This document shows, piece by piece, positions 35,901-44,235 of a stretch of DNA of 64,000 bases. The notes beneath the pieces are model-generated. The model was not told the DNA's origin, searched no databases, and worked only from the letters and a program-made list of their open reading frames with translations. A program made the translations under genes and the position numbers. Origin of the DNA: VXMO01 sp965219405 (lineage in GTDB: Bacteria; Chloroflexota; Dehalococcoidia; UBA6926); NCBI GenBank assembly GCA_965219405.1, contig OZ244736.1, positions 1,612,001 to 1,676,000 of the forward strand, given 5' to 3'. Every line of letters starts with the position of its first letter. The first letter of the stretch is position 1.

Positions 35901-38900
35901 CCTTGTTAACATCCTTCGGCTTCTCATAATCCGGCGGTGATTTGAACCTCAGTTCGCCCGTTTCGCGGATCTCAAACCACGCCACGTCCGCGCCGGCAAC
36001 GTCCCATGTGATCCCATCTCCTTCGGGATCAATGGCCGTATAGAATGCGACTTCAGTGGTGCCGTTCTCCAAATAACTCACAGTAGTGAGGCCCGTAACT
36101 AACACAGCCTCGTTGACACTAGTGACAGTGACCTCAACATCCAGGGTGGATACCAGATCACCGCCTGACGCCATCACTACCAATTCGTACACATTGTCGT
36201 TGTTTGCATCATTCGGATTCTCGTAGTCCGGCGATGAATTGAACGTCAATTCTCCCACCGCGCTGACCTCAAACCGCGCCGCGTCCGCTCCCGCAATGTC
36301 CCACGTGATCCCGTCTCCATCCGAGTCAGTGGCCGCGTACGTTGCTACAGACGCCGTGCCGTTCTCTGCGTAGCTGATAGTGGCAGGGCCGGTGATGAGG
36401 ATGGCCTCAGCGACATCCGTGACAGTAACTTCGACGTCCAGCGTGGACTCAAGATGACCATCCGACGCTGTGATCGCTACCTCATAGACGTTGTCCTTGT
36501 TGGCATCATTCGGATTCTCATAATCTGGTGGGAAGTTGAACGTCAGCTCTCCCGTTTCATGAACCCCAAACCACGCCATGTCCGGGCCCACTATCCCCCA
36601 CGTGATTCCGTCCCCCTCCGGATCAGTGGCGGAATATGTCGCCACATTCTCCATACCGTTCTCCACATAGCTCACAGTGGCGGCGCCGGCGATCGAGGCG
36701 GCCTCGTTGTCGTTCGTGACGGTGATTTCAACATCCAGAGTGGACGTGAGGTCTCCGTCCGACGCAGTCATCGTCACCTCATAGACGTTATCCTTGTTGG
36801 CATCCTTTGGCTTCTCATAGTCCGGCGATGACTTGAACGTTAACTGGCCCAACTCGTTAATCTCAACACGCGCCGTGTCCACGCCGGCAACGTCCCATGT
36901 GATCCCATTTCCTTCGGGATCAATGGCGATGTACAACGCAACTGCAGTGGTGTCGTTCTCCTGGTAGCTAACAGTGGCGGGACCAGTGACTGACGGAGCA
37001 TCATTGACGTTCGTGACAGTGACTTCAACATCCAGAGTGGACGTGAGGTCTCCGTCCAAGGCAGTCACCGTCACCTCATAGACGTTGTCCTCGTTGGCAT
37101 CACGCGGCTTCTCGTGGTCAGGTGAGAAGTTGAACGTTAGCTCTCCCGTCGTGTTGATCTCAAACCGCGCCACATCCGCTCCCACTACCCTCCAAGTAAT
37201 TCCATCTCCCTGCAGGTCAATGGCGGAGTACATCGCGACTGATGTGGTGCCATTCTCTGCATAGTTCACGGAGGAAGGACCCGTGATTGAAGGTGCCTCG
37301 TTGACATTCGTGACAGTGACTTCAACATCCAGAGTGGACGTGAGGTCCCCGTCCCACGCAGTCACTATCACCTCATACACGTTGTCCCTGTTAGCATCGG
37401 TCGGTTCCTCGTAGTCCGGCGAAGAGTTGAACATCAACTCTCCTCTCGCGTTAATCGAAAATCGCCCCGCGTCTGCACCCGTAACATCCCATGCGATTCC
37501 GTCACCTTCCGGGTCGGTGACGGAGTACATCCCTACTACTTTGGTGCTGTTCTCTGTATAGGCAACGGCGGCGGAACCCTTGATGATGCCGGATTCATTG
37601 ACGTTTGTGACAGTGACTTCAATGTCCAGGGTGGATGTCAGTTTCCCGTCGAATGCTGTCACTGTCAGTTCATACACGTTGTCCTCGTTGGCATCCTTCG
37701 GCTTCTCATAGTCTGGCGGGAAGTTGAACATCAGCTCTCCCGTTTCGTGGATCCCAAACCACGCCAAGTCCACTCCCGCCACATCCCACGTGATTCCATC
37801 ATCTTCGGGGTCAGTGGCGGAGTACGTTGCCACATTCTCTATACCCTTCTCCGCGTAGCTGGCAGTAGCAGGTCCGGTGATGACGGGCGGAGCATTTAGA
37901 ACTCCTGCTGTAATCATCACCGTGATAAACGCTGTAGCCCCGGCCGTATCCGTCGCAGTGACAATCACGGTGTAGCTGCCTTTCGTTTCCGAATCCGGCA
38001 GCGCCTGTGCGCCAACACTGATCTGTCCGGTTAAAGCGTTTACCTCAAAGTAAGATGCATCCTCTCCTGAAAGGGTGTAGGCAAGATCATCACCATCACT
38101 GTCCGTCGCTGAAACGGAATCGCCAACGTCCGTTCCGGCCGGCGCCTCTTCCGGCACCGTGAGAGTGATGGACGCCGAATCGAACGCGGGCACCCCGTTT
38201 CTGGCCACTGCCGCGCTGATCCCTGAAGCTGAAGCCCCTACTTCAAAGTTGTCCTCGTACGAAACCGTCGCGAGCAGGATGTAGCCCTCGTCATCCTCGA
38301 CCGGGGTATATGAGCTCCCGGTCGCCCCATCGATTCGCATGAATTCACTGTTGACATCTCTGGCCCGGTACCATCTCCATCGGATGCGACCGGTTACGCC
38401 GTCATCGTCAGTGACAGACGCCGAGAATGGCGTTCCAATGAACGGCCGCGCCGGGGAGAACGTAACGACTCCCGGGTCGTCCGCATCTGTTAGCCGTATC
38501 TGGACAGGCAACGAATCACTCAGACCGCCCTGATCCGTAACACGAGCGGTCAGGCTCAGAACACCCGATGTCTCGTAGTCGAGACCTGCGCCGGGGTAAA
38601 CACGAATCTGGCCCTCGGCGTCAATGTGGAACACATTGACCGTTTCGCCCTCAAGCGAGAATACCAGGGAATCGGTGTCGTCAGGATCAACAGCAACAAG
38701 CGCCGCCCCTACACGCTCATTCGGGGGCGCATTTTCTGTTACTGAGAATTCCGCACTATCCAAGTCAAAGGCCGGCGGTTCATTGATATCCGTGATCGTG
38801 ACGACCACTTCAACCGAGACATGAGTCGATCCATCGGTCGCCGAGAGGTCGATCACATACTCATTGTCACGGTTTCCGTCATTTGGTCGTTCGAAGTTCT

Positions 38901-39273
38901 TGGCCACCGTGAAACGCAAGACGCCGGAATCATCTATGGACAGCCTCCTTGCGTCAGCGCCGTCAATTGACCAGGAGATCGTTGAGTCGGGCGTAGCGTT
39001 CATCGCGCGATACGTGGCGATAGCGGCGGTGCTGTTCTCCGGAAACTCAACGGCTGTGGGGCCTTCGATGGCGAAGGACTGCTGTGCCTCCACAGACTGG
39101 GCTAACGCAGCACTGGGGAGAACGATGTCCGGGGCTGCAATTAGGACCGCCCCTGCCATGGCCAGCAACGAAGGAATTAGTGCGAGATTTGCAATCACCC
39201 GCAGGAATTGCCCGAACCCGGAAACCACTCGTGACGCCCAGCCTACTAACCCAACGTGGCACGAAAACCACAT
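32944..39273 (-). CDS. Giant secreted cadherin-repeat protein (2109 residues)
   Basis: A very large surface protein. Residues 30-60 form a signal peptide ending ALAQS. About 19-20 cadherin-like domains follow, with calcium motifs such as TDINEPPAFD and VTDENDAPRF. Between genomic 37881 and 34912 there are ten consecutive units of exactly 99 residues (297 bp), each beginning ITGxATVSYxENGT and ending STLDVEVTVTNVNEA. A diverged eleventh follows. Units 4-6, 7-9 and 10 form a higher-order 891-bp repeat. The C-terminal third has two further cadherin domains, a region with a cysteine-rich turn (AVCVGLRETAPPLACVCVSV), and one membrane helix near the end (ARLLIALLLDVTVALSAGLYL), so the protein is probably anchored in the membrane. 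Role in adhesion is inferred from the fold. Confidence 0.88.
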   Translation of the reverse strand: MWFSCHVGLVGWASRVVSGFGQFLRVIANLALIPSLLAMAGAVLIAAPDIVLPSAALAQSVEAQQSFAIEGPTAVEFPENSTAAIATYRAMNATPDSTISWSIDGADARRLSIDDSGVLRFTVAKNFERPNDGNRDNEYVIDLSATDGSTHVSVEVVVTITDINEPPAFDLDSAEFSVTENAPPNERVGAALVAVDPDDTDSLVFSLEGETVNVFHIDAEGQIRVYPGAGLDYETSGVLSLTARVTDQGGLSDSLPVQIRLTDADDPGVVTFSPARPFIGTPFSASVTDDDGVTGRIRWRWYRARDVNSEFMRIDGATGSSYTPVEDDEGYILLATVSYEDNFEVGASASGISAAVARNGVPAFDSASITLTVPEEAPAGTDVGDSVSATDSDGDDLAYTLSGEDASYFEVNALTGQISVGAQALPDSETKGSYTVIVTATDTAGATAFITVMITAGVLNAPPVITGPATASYAEKGIENVATYSATDPEDDGITWDVAGVDLAWFGIHETGELMFNFPPDYEKPKDANEDNVYELTVTAFDGKLTSTLDIEVTVTNVNESGIIKGSAAVAYTENSTKVVGMYSVTDPEGDGIAWDVTGADAGRFSINARGELMFNSSPDYEEPTDANRDNVYEVIVTAWDGDLTSTLDVEVTVTNVNEAPSITGPSSVNYAENGTTSVAMYSAIDLQGDGITWRVVGADVARFEINTTGELTFNFSPDHEKPRDANEDNVYEVTVTALDGDLTSTLDVEVTVTNVNDAPSVTGPATVSYQENDTTAVALYIAIDPEGNGITWDVAGVDTARVEINELGQLTFKSSPDYEKPKDANKDNVYEVTMTASDGDLTSTLDVEITVTNDNEAASIAGAATVSYVENGMENVATYSATDPEGDGITWGIVGPDMAWFGVHETGELTFNFPPDYENPNDANKDNVYEVAITASDGHLESTLDVEVTVTDVAEAILITGPATISYAENGTASVATYAATDSDGDGITWDIAGADAARFEVSAVGELTFNSSPDYENPNDANNDNVYELVVMASGGDLVSTLDVEVTVTSVNEAVLVTGLTTVSYLENGTTEVAFYTAIDPEGDGITWDVAGADVAWFEIRETGELRFKSPPDYEKPKDVNKDNTYEVTMTASDGDLTSTLDVEVTVTNDNEAASITGAVTVSYAENGMENVATYSATDPEGDGIRWGMVGPDVAWFGIHEKGELTFNFPPDYENPNDANKDNVYEVAITASDGHLESTLDVEVTVTDVAEAILITGAATVNYLENGMENVATYSATDPDGNGITWNIAGADAARFEISTAGELTFNSSPDYENPNDANIDNVYELVVMASDSDLTSTLDVKVTITNDNEAASITGAATVSYSENGTTGVAFYTAIDPEGDEITWDVAGADAARFEVSAAGELTFNSSPDYENPNDANNDNVYELVVMASGGDLTSTLDVEVTVTNVNEAPSITGPSSVSYAENGTTGVAVYSAIDPEEGGDSPIDLEVVGTDAAHFVIDKQGGLAFAVPPNFEDPLDADADNMYLIRVVVNDGANESGLSVIIEVTDENDAPRFPSATIVAEIPENSCPGTHPVYRGIGAGVALETDEDGDPLTYALSGPDGRTFVIHPPTGYVTLSPGTLLDFEASRKPFLLLVSVSDGRDDLGNVESEFKADDYLDLTVRVRGVDELPVFAETQLILDACGNPVGHEPGQLRRAVTAGARGGSPVGAALSAIDPEGAPVHFRIVSQSENGAFIVDSVTGQIMVAPGFSPRDARRVYTLRVAATDGGLESHVEVRIAVVRASRPTLEPDIDASPTPKPERAHTTNDEEAFGQQGTEDRSHSPQVDGLAGNTEDEAVGSALISARLVRIEPVFVSVPRAVQTPLFGGSEVEDQTGRVRLTAPAATLAVPYQVRLTQDEAVCVGLRETAPPLACVCVSVEFFDVAGEPLAQKSLNRPALLEIVVRTQDEAANSESRDGRMEIGHDSIEMMMRYDHEQDWEYIHANLREPADGSSILMARIRSPGQYMALVTESKADKENSGSAPPVDFVKVASVHPLQGAVNESSLKRTVSFEYDPVAARPPSEPAPSVSTESEVWHIARLLIALLLDVTVALSAGLYLQRIAFRGH
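34912..37881 (-). repeat. Ten 297-bp in-frame tandem repeats with 891-bp higher-order period
   Basis: Repeat starts on the minus strand fall at 37881, 37584, 37287, 36990, 36693, 36396, 36099, 35802, 35505 and 35208, spaced exactly 297 bases. The unit starting at 36693 is nearly identical to that at 35802, 36396 resembles 35505, and 36990 resembles 36099 and 35208. The most recent expansion therefore copied a three-unit block of 891 bases. Even the opposite-strand open frames at 35563-35940 and 36454-36831 are near copies of each other, offset by 891. Confidence 0.93.
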
Positions 39274-39439
39274 TGGTCCCCATTCCCCACTTCAGCCCCG
39301 CAGGGCGACTAATAAGGAATCAGGTGAAGGACAACCGCGCTACGATGCCATCTCATATGTACCATGCGCGCGTCACAAAAGTCTATATGTTGCCAAGTGA
39401 CATGACGGATTTATTGGCTTCCACCACCGGTTCGCCCTC

Positions 39440-39769
39440 TCACTTTGCTGGCAAGCTCAGCGCGTAGCCAATACCCATGTTCACCCAGTCCTTGAGCGCA
39501 ACCTCAGTAGAAGTGGCTTCCGGGCCTACTACGACCCAGCCGCGCATAGGCCGGCCCGTCACATCCATCGTCCGAACATGAGGCCTCATCAGCGATTCCT
39601 CATATCGCTCTGGCGGGACTCGTACAATCAAGTCATCCTGAATCACGCCGCAGGCCATATTCCCCTGAACCATGATCGCAATACCACCGAACATCTTTCG
39701 AGCCTCAGTTGGCACCGGGGAGGTGATGGAGGCTAATACCTTCTCCGCTAGCGCTTCGTGGTAGGGCAC
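39440..39769 (-). CDS. TfoX/Sxy N-terminal-domain protein
   Basis: A 109-residue protein matching the TfoX_N domain: LAEKVLASITSPVPTEARKMFGGIAIMVQGNMACGVIQDDLIVRVPPERYEESLMRPHVRTMDVTGRPMRGWVVV. In gammaproteobacteria the full-length protein activates competence genes. Stand-alone N-domains like this are common in other phyla and of unknown function. There is no DNA-binding motif. It has no obvious operon partner. Confidence 0.85.
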   Translation of the reverse strand: MPYHEALAEKVLASITSPVPTEARKMFGGIAIMVQGNMACGVIQDDLIVRVPPERYEESLMRPHVRTMDVTGRPMRGWVVVGPEATSTEVALKDWVNMGIGYALSLPAK

Positions 39770-39985
39770 GACATTTTTCTCCGAACTCTAGACCAACCAG
39801 ATTTGCGCGCCTAAGGGACGATTGATTGCGCCACACTGTGAGCCATGGAGTCTTGATGCAATCGTGTTGGCGGGTGGGCTACAATGAGATTGGAAGGATT
39901 CCACAAGGAACAACGTACCAAGCAATAGAAATCGAAACAACGACAGAGGCATCCGCGCCGCTGTCGATGAGAGTAGGGGGAAGAC

Positions 39986-40639
39986 ATGCCACTACGCTTC
40001 GCTGAAGAGATTATCTTGCTCCTCCTGAACGACGATGACGGTCGATTTGCCCGCGTGCCGAGTTGGTCCATGGATTATGCCTTGGCCGGGGCTGTTTTGA
40101 TGGACCTGGCACTGGAGAATCGCATCGACACTGACCTTGAGCGACTGGTATTGGTGGAATCAACGCCGCTCGACGACTCATTGTTGGACCCGACACTCGC
40201 GGACATAGCCGCTGGTGAAGAGCGCAACGCGCGCTATTGGGTTGAGCATACGGCTAACCGCGCGGCTGAGATCCGCGAGGAAGCGCTGAATCGGTTGGTT
40301 GACCAAGGCATACTTGAGCGCAAGGATGACCGCTTTCTCTGGGTGTTCCAGTCGCGCCGCTATCCCATGGTTGACGGCAAGGAAGAGCGCGAGGTGCGCC
40401 TCCGCCTGATGAGTATCCTTTTTAGCGATGAGATTCCCGACCCGCGAGACATCGTTTTGCTGAGCCTGACGGACGCGTGCGGCATCCTGCGGGGCATGTT
40501 GTCACGCCGAGAGCTCAACAGCGCAGCAGAACGCATCGAACAGGTGCGCAAGCTGGACCTCGTGGGTCAAGCGACGACGCAGGCGATCATGGATATCGAG
40601 CAGTTCGTCGCGACATCCGTGCAGCGGCACATCTACTAA
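39986..40639 (+). CDS. GPP34 (GOLPH3/Vps74-like) family protein
   Basis: A 217-residue soluble helical protein. The start MPLRFAEEIILLLLNDDDGRF, then SMDYALAGAVLMDLALENRIDTDLERLVLVEST, LVDQGILERKDDRFLWVFQSRRYPMVD and RDIVLLSLTDACGILRGML are the GPP34 pattern. In eukaryotes the family binds PI4P and sorts Golgi enzymes; bacterial members are uncharacterised and may bind anionic membranes. ATG at 39986 has an AGTAGGGGGAAGAC site. It converges on the B12 transporter operon. Confidence 0.85.
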   Translation: MPLRFAEEIILLLLNDDDGRFARVPSWSMDYALAGAVLMDLALENRIDTDLERLVLVESTPLDDSLLDPTLADIAAGEERNARYWVEHTANRAAEIREEALNRLVDQGILERKDDRFLWVFQSRRYPMVDGKEEREVRLRLMSILFSDEIPDPRDIVLLSLTDACGILRGMLSRRELNSAAERIEQVRKLDLVGQATTQAIMDIEQFVATSVQRHIY

Positions 40640-40664
40640 GGCTTAGCGGCAGGAGCAACCAGGT

Positions 40665-41501
40665 CTAAGAGGCTCTTACTCCATTCCTGTGGGTGGACAT
40701 GCCCTCAGTTGGCCTGATCAAGCTTAGCGCCAGCGCCCCGGTGTAGGGGTCGCGGTAAACCACTGATTCGACTCCGTAAGCACCGCTGACATTCTCAGTA
40801 GTCAGAACCTCTTCCGACGTACCCTCCGCAATGACCCTGCCCTCGCTGAGCAAGACAAGGAAATCGCAATGACGGGCCGCCATGTTGAGGTCATGCACTG
40901 CCGCAACAGCCGTCGCGCCGTTCGCGGCCCATTCTCGAATGAGACCAAGCACACGCAACTGGTGAAGGATATCCAGGTTTGAGGTTGGCTCATCCAACAG
41001 CAGAACCCGCGGCTGCTGCGCAAGAGCCCGCGCGATAAACACGCGCTGGCGCTCCCCACCGGATAGCGTTTCAAGCATGCGATTCGCGAAATGTTCTGTA
41101 TCCGTCAGCCGCATGGCCTGACGCGCGATATTCTCGTCTGATGCGCCCTCGATCTGGAACCGCCCTATATGGGGATACCTGCCCATAAGCACAAGCTCAA
41201 GGCATGTGAAACCGTGTGCCATCGGCGCAACCTGAGGCACAAGCGCAATGGCCCGCGCTCTTTCACGAGGGGGCATCTCTCCGAATTTACGTCCCTCCAA
41301 GTATCGTTCCCCTTCTGATAGCTCGATGATCCCGGCGAGTGCGCGCAAGAGCGTTGATTTGCCCGCGCCGTTCGGGCCAATCACCCCCACCAGCTCACCT
41401 TGCCCCGCACGAAGGCTGACGCTATCCAGCAATTTCTTGCCCTGGATCGTATACGTCAGGCCCTCCACTGAGAGCGGGATTGTGCGCACCACCGTGGTCA
41501 T
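40665..41501 (-). CDS. Vitamin B12/iron-siderophore ABC transporter ATPase (BtuD/FecE-like)
   Basis: A 278-residue ATPase, the last gene of a three-gene importer. Walker A VIGPNGAGKSTLLRALAG, signature LSGGERQRVFIARALAQ, Walker B LLLDEPTSNLDIL, H-loop AVHDLNMAARHCD. The sequence family covers siderophore, heme and B12 importers. The riboswitch at the head of the operon fixes the substrate as a cobalamin or cobamide precursor. It starts 9 bases after the binding-protein gene. Confidence 0.92.
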   Translation of the reverse strand: MTTVVRTIPLSVEGLTYTIQGKKLLDSVSLRAGQGELVGVIGPNGAGKSTLLRALAGIIELSEGERYLEGRKFGEMPPRERARAIALVPQVAPMAHGFTCLELVLMGRYPHIGRFQIEGASDENIARQAMRLTDTEHFANRMLETLSGGERQRVFIARALAQQPRVLLLDEPTSNLDILHQLRVLGLIREWAANGATAVAAVHDLNMAARHCDFLVLLSEGRVIAEGTSEEVLTTENVSGAYGVESVVYRDPYTGALALSLIRPTEGMSTHRNGVRAS

Positions 41502-41510
41502 CGCTCTCCC

Positions 41511-42716
41511 CTACCCTGCGATGCTGAAGTCCCCGGCCGGAGGCTCGGGAAAATCGGCCGGCCACAAGATCCGGGCGAGATCTTCGGCTCCCCTGATGTT
41601 CCAGTACGACAGCGTAGTGAAGTGCTTGCTTTCGACCACGTAAACACGGCCATCGTGAATCGCAGAAACCTCTTGCAGGGCCTGCTCAAATCGCAAACGC
41701 TCCCTGAACTCTTCCGCGCCGAACTCAACGGGCTGCGGGATGATAATCACCTCCGGGTTCATAGCGATCACGCCCTCCAAGCTGATGGTTGCGTTACTCT
41801 CTATACCCTGATCCGCCGCCGCGTTTACTCCACCGGCCGCCTCGATGACAGAGCCTTCCGTCGAATTCGCTCCGGCCACCCAAAGATCATCCGAGTAGCT
41901 GGTCAACGCAAGGACGTGCGGCTTGCTCTGCTTCGCACCCGTGACAGCAATGAGAGCCTCATGCCGATCTCGCACTTCTTCTGCGAATTCCAGCGCGCGA
42001 GCCTCTTCACCGAGGATGTAGCCCATCAAGAGGATGTCATTGATGCGCGCTTCAGCGTCGTGATGCAACTGAGTCTGAATAGCCGGTATGCCTACTCGGG
42101 TCAGCGCTGCCACAAGATCCGCAGTGAAATGCGGACCGGTCGCGACGACATCCGGATTTTGGGCGATGATCGTCTCCGGGTCACGTGTAATCTCCGGCTT
42201 GTCTTGCACTAGCGACGCAATGTTTGAGTAGGTGTGGTTCTTCGTGGCAGCGCCGACAGCCACCAGCCGGGTGGCGGGCACAATGGCCAGCACCATCTCA
42301 TCGTGTCCAACCGACGCCGTGATGATTCGCTGCGGCTTGGCAGGAATCTCAACGATGCCGTTCAGGCCCTCAACCTGTCTCGGCCAGCTGAGGTTGGTGG
42401 GATCAATGATACCCGGGACACCCGTTAACTGGCCTGTCACCGGCGGCGGTGAAGGTGTCGTTACGGAAGTCGGCGCGGGACGAGGCGTCGACGCGGGCAC
42501 GGATACCTGGGCAGGAGTTGCCGTGGGCAGGATGACATCGACTGCCGGAGCCGTGTCAGGCGCTGTTCCCCTCTGCCCTGCCGGGCCTGTGGAGTCGCAC
42601 GCAAGCGCCAAAGCCGCCAGTATGGCAAGAACGCCGAGGATGGCAATTCTGGCCGAGATTTCTTTCACTGCTTTATCCTCTTTTCCTATCTGGCGCATTC
42701 GAATATCTATGTTCAC
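41511..42716 (-). CDS. Cobalamin ABC transporter substrate-binding lipoprotein (BtuF-like)
   Basis: A 401-residue class III binding protein. The lipobox LALAC puts the lipidated cysteine at residue 40. A proline/threonine-rich tether (about 45-105) is followed by the BtuF/FhuD fold: RIITASVGHDEMVLAIVPATRLVAVG, INPDVVATGPH-like TIIAQNPDVVATGPH, and LEGVIAMNPEVIIIPQPVEF. The long linker suits a Gram-positive or monoderm surface. M1 at 42716 or M7 at 42698 may be the start. It lies 3 bases downstream of the permease gene. Confidence 0.92.
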   Translation of the reverse strand: MNIDIRMRQIGKEDKAVKEISARIAILGVLAILAALALACDSTGPAGQRGTAPDTAPAVDVILPTATPAQVSVPASTPRPAPTSVTTPSPPPVTGQLTGVPGIIDPTNLSWPRQVEGLNGIVEIPAKPQRIITASVGHDEMVLAIVPATRLVAVGAATKNHTYSNIASLVQDKPEITRDPETIIAQNPDVVATGPHFTADLVAALTRVGIPAIQTQLHHDAEARINDILLMGYILGEEARALEFAEEVRDRHEALIAVTGAKQSKPHVLALTSYSDDLWVAGANSTEGSVIEAAGGVNAAADQGIESNATISLEGVIAMNPEVIIIPQPVEFGAEEFRERLRFEQALQEVSAIHDGRVYVVESKHFTTLSYWNIRGAEDLARILWPADFPEPPAGDFSIAG

Positions 42717-42719
42717 GAC

Positions 42720-43799
42720 TCAGAGCGAGTACCCTCGCCCTCTGTTCTGGATGAGCAACAGGATGAAGAACGGAGCGCCGACGAACGCCGTCAGGATGCC
42801 GACTCGTAGTTCCGCCGGCTGAATGACCGTCCTCGCCACCGTGTCAGCAAGAATCACGAACACTGCCCCACCTAGGGCGCTCATGGGAATGAGCACGCGG
42901 TTGTCCGGTCCCAGTAAGAGCCTGAGAACGTGCGGTGTCACGAGGCCAACGAATGCTATAGTCCCACTGACGGCGACGGCGACACCTGTCACCATCGCGG
43001 CGACCACCAAGAGCAGTAGACGCACTGGCACGACATTCACCCCGAGCGAGCGGGCCTCATCGTCGCCGAGCATTAGCAAGTTGAGGTCTCTGGCCATCAC
43101 CATAGCAATGCCAATTCCCGCGAGAATCGGCGGCAGCGTCATCAGAACATGTTCCCAAGCACGGGAATCGAGGCCTCCGGCCATCCAGAAGAGAATCTCC
43201 CGCAGCGCCCCGTTGTCCGGCAACAGGATGATAATCGCAGACACAATCGCGCCCAGAAATGCATTCACCGCGATGCCGGCCAACAGCAGCGTGGCCATCG
43301 AGAAGTGTCCGCTGACAGTTGAGATACCGTAGACAACGAGGGTGGCTATCATTGCCCCACCAAACGCGGCGAGAGGCAAGGCCATGAAGAAGAGCCCGGC
43401 AGCGCCTGTCGCAATGGCAATGACCGCACCAACCGCCCCACCTGCGGACACGCCGATAATGCCAGGGTCCGCCAACGGGTTGCGGAAGAGCCCCTGCATT
43501 GTCGCGCCCGCCACGCCGAGTCCCATGCCAACTGCCGCACCCACAATGATGCGTGGCAGGCGAATCTGCTGAATCACCAGTTCCTGAGTTCGGGAAGCAT
43601 CACCAACGTCAATCCCAACGACTCCAATGAGCGTGGATGCGACACTTCGGACCGGAATGCTGACTGGCCCGACACTCAATGAGATGAGAACGATGAGAAG
43701 AATGGCGAGCGCAAGGGTCACCGCGCCAATAGCGAGGCGTGTAATGACGCCCGAACGGCGATATGTTCCCCACGCCGGAATGCCGGCAACTCGCAACAA
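42720..43799 (-). CDS. Cobalamin ABC transporter permease (BtuC/FecCD-like)
   Basis: A 359-residue FecCD-family permease with about ten hydrophobic helices; signatures RLPRIIVGAAVGMGLGVAGATMQGLFRNPLADPGIIGVSAGGAVG, WMAGGLDSRAWEHV, GTIAFVGLVTPHVLRLLLGPD. No ATG is available near the N-terminus. The frame begins with two adjacent TTG codons (43799 and 43796) placed 5 and 8 bases after a GGAGGG ribosome site. That site lies in the 3' arm of a hairpin ending the riboswitch leader, so a TTG start under riboswitch control is the best reading. Confidence 0.9.
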   Translation of the reverse strand: MLRVAGIPAWGTYRRSGVITRLAIGAVTLALAILLIVLISLSVGPVSIPVRSVASTLIGVVGIDVGDASRTQELVIQQIRLPRIIVGAAVGMGLGVAGATMQGLFRNPLADPGIIGVSAGGAVGAVIAIATGAAGLFFMALPLAAFGGAMIATLVVYGISTVSGHFSMATLLLAGIAVNAFLGAIVSAIIILLPDNGALREILFWMAGGLDSRAWEHVLMTLPPILAGIGIAMVMARDLNLLMLGDDEARSLGVNVVPVRLLLLVVAAMVTGVAVAVSGTIAFVGLVTPHVLRLLLGPDNRVLIPMSALGGAVFVILADTVARTVIQPAELRVGILTAFVGAPFFILLLIQNRGRGYSL

Positions 43800-43803
43800 A
43801 AGA

Positions 43804-43831
43804 ACCCTCCGGCTACTCCGCTGGAGGGTTG
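43804..43831 (-). promoter_or_regulatory. Hairpin masking the btuC ribosome site
   Basis: AACCCTCC and GGAGGGTT pair around a 12-base loop. The right arm on the minus strand contains the GGAGGG ribosome site of the permease gene. When the hairpin forms, that site is hidden; it is followed by TTCTTTTG, a weak U-run, so a terminator role is a second possibility. This is the expected expression platform of the upstream cobalamin riboswitch. Confidence 0.7.
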
Positions 43832-43899
43832 ACTCTCATGCTGTTAGGGCTTGCAGCCCGGCCGGCTGAGGGACCCTCTCATTAGCGGAGAGAGTTCAC

Positions 43900-44110
43900 C
43901 TTCCGTCCAGGCAGGTCTCCTGGCTTGCGGGTATCGATCCTGCGCCGGGCCCTTCCCATCACATCTGCGACAGTGGGCGCTCGACAATCAAACCTCGCTT
44001 ACAGTGGCGCTACCGCGGCGGATTTTCACCGCCTTCCCTATTCTCCCGGGGCGGGCACCTGAACGGGCAGTGTCTATCTGTTCTTCGGACGAAGCCTATC
44101 GCACCATCTC
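43900..44110 (-). ncRNA. Cobalamin riboswitch
   Basis: On the minus strand the B12 box AGCCAGGAGACCTGCC occurs at 43911-43926 within GCAAGCCAGGAGACCTGCCT. Upstream are the conserved GCCACTGT element (about 44002) and a GGGAAGGCGG segment, in the order of the AdoCbl class. It stands before the btuC start by about 100 bases and should repress the transporter when cobalamin is plentiful. The 5' boundary is approximate. Confidence 0.93.
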
Positions 44111-44235
44111 TCGGGGTGTCAAACCGTCAAACGGCGCTTTGGCTCACTACGCTTGCCCTGTTTCCGGAGTAACGTTCGCCTCGTACCGCGCCGAGCCGCC
44201 TCCAGCCGTCAGATGCGGCAACTCTGACCTTGGAG

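Noticed and set aside
35563..36831. Two long plus-strand ORFs inside the cadherin gene
   Set aside because: They are antisense to the 297-bp repeats and their near identity is explained by the repeat period, not by coding.
34912..37881. Regular tandem repeats that could suggest a CRISPR array
   Set aside because: Units are 297 bases, in frame and fully coding; there is no short-repeat/spacer pattern and no cas gene.
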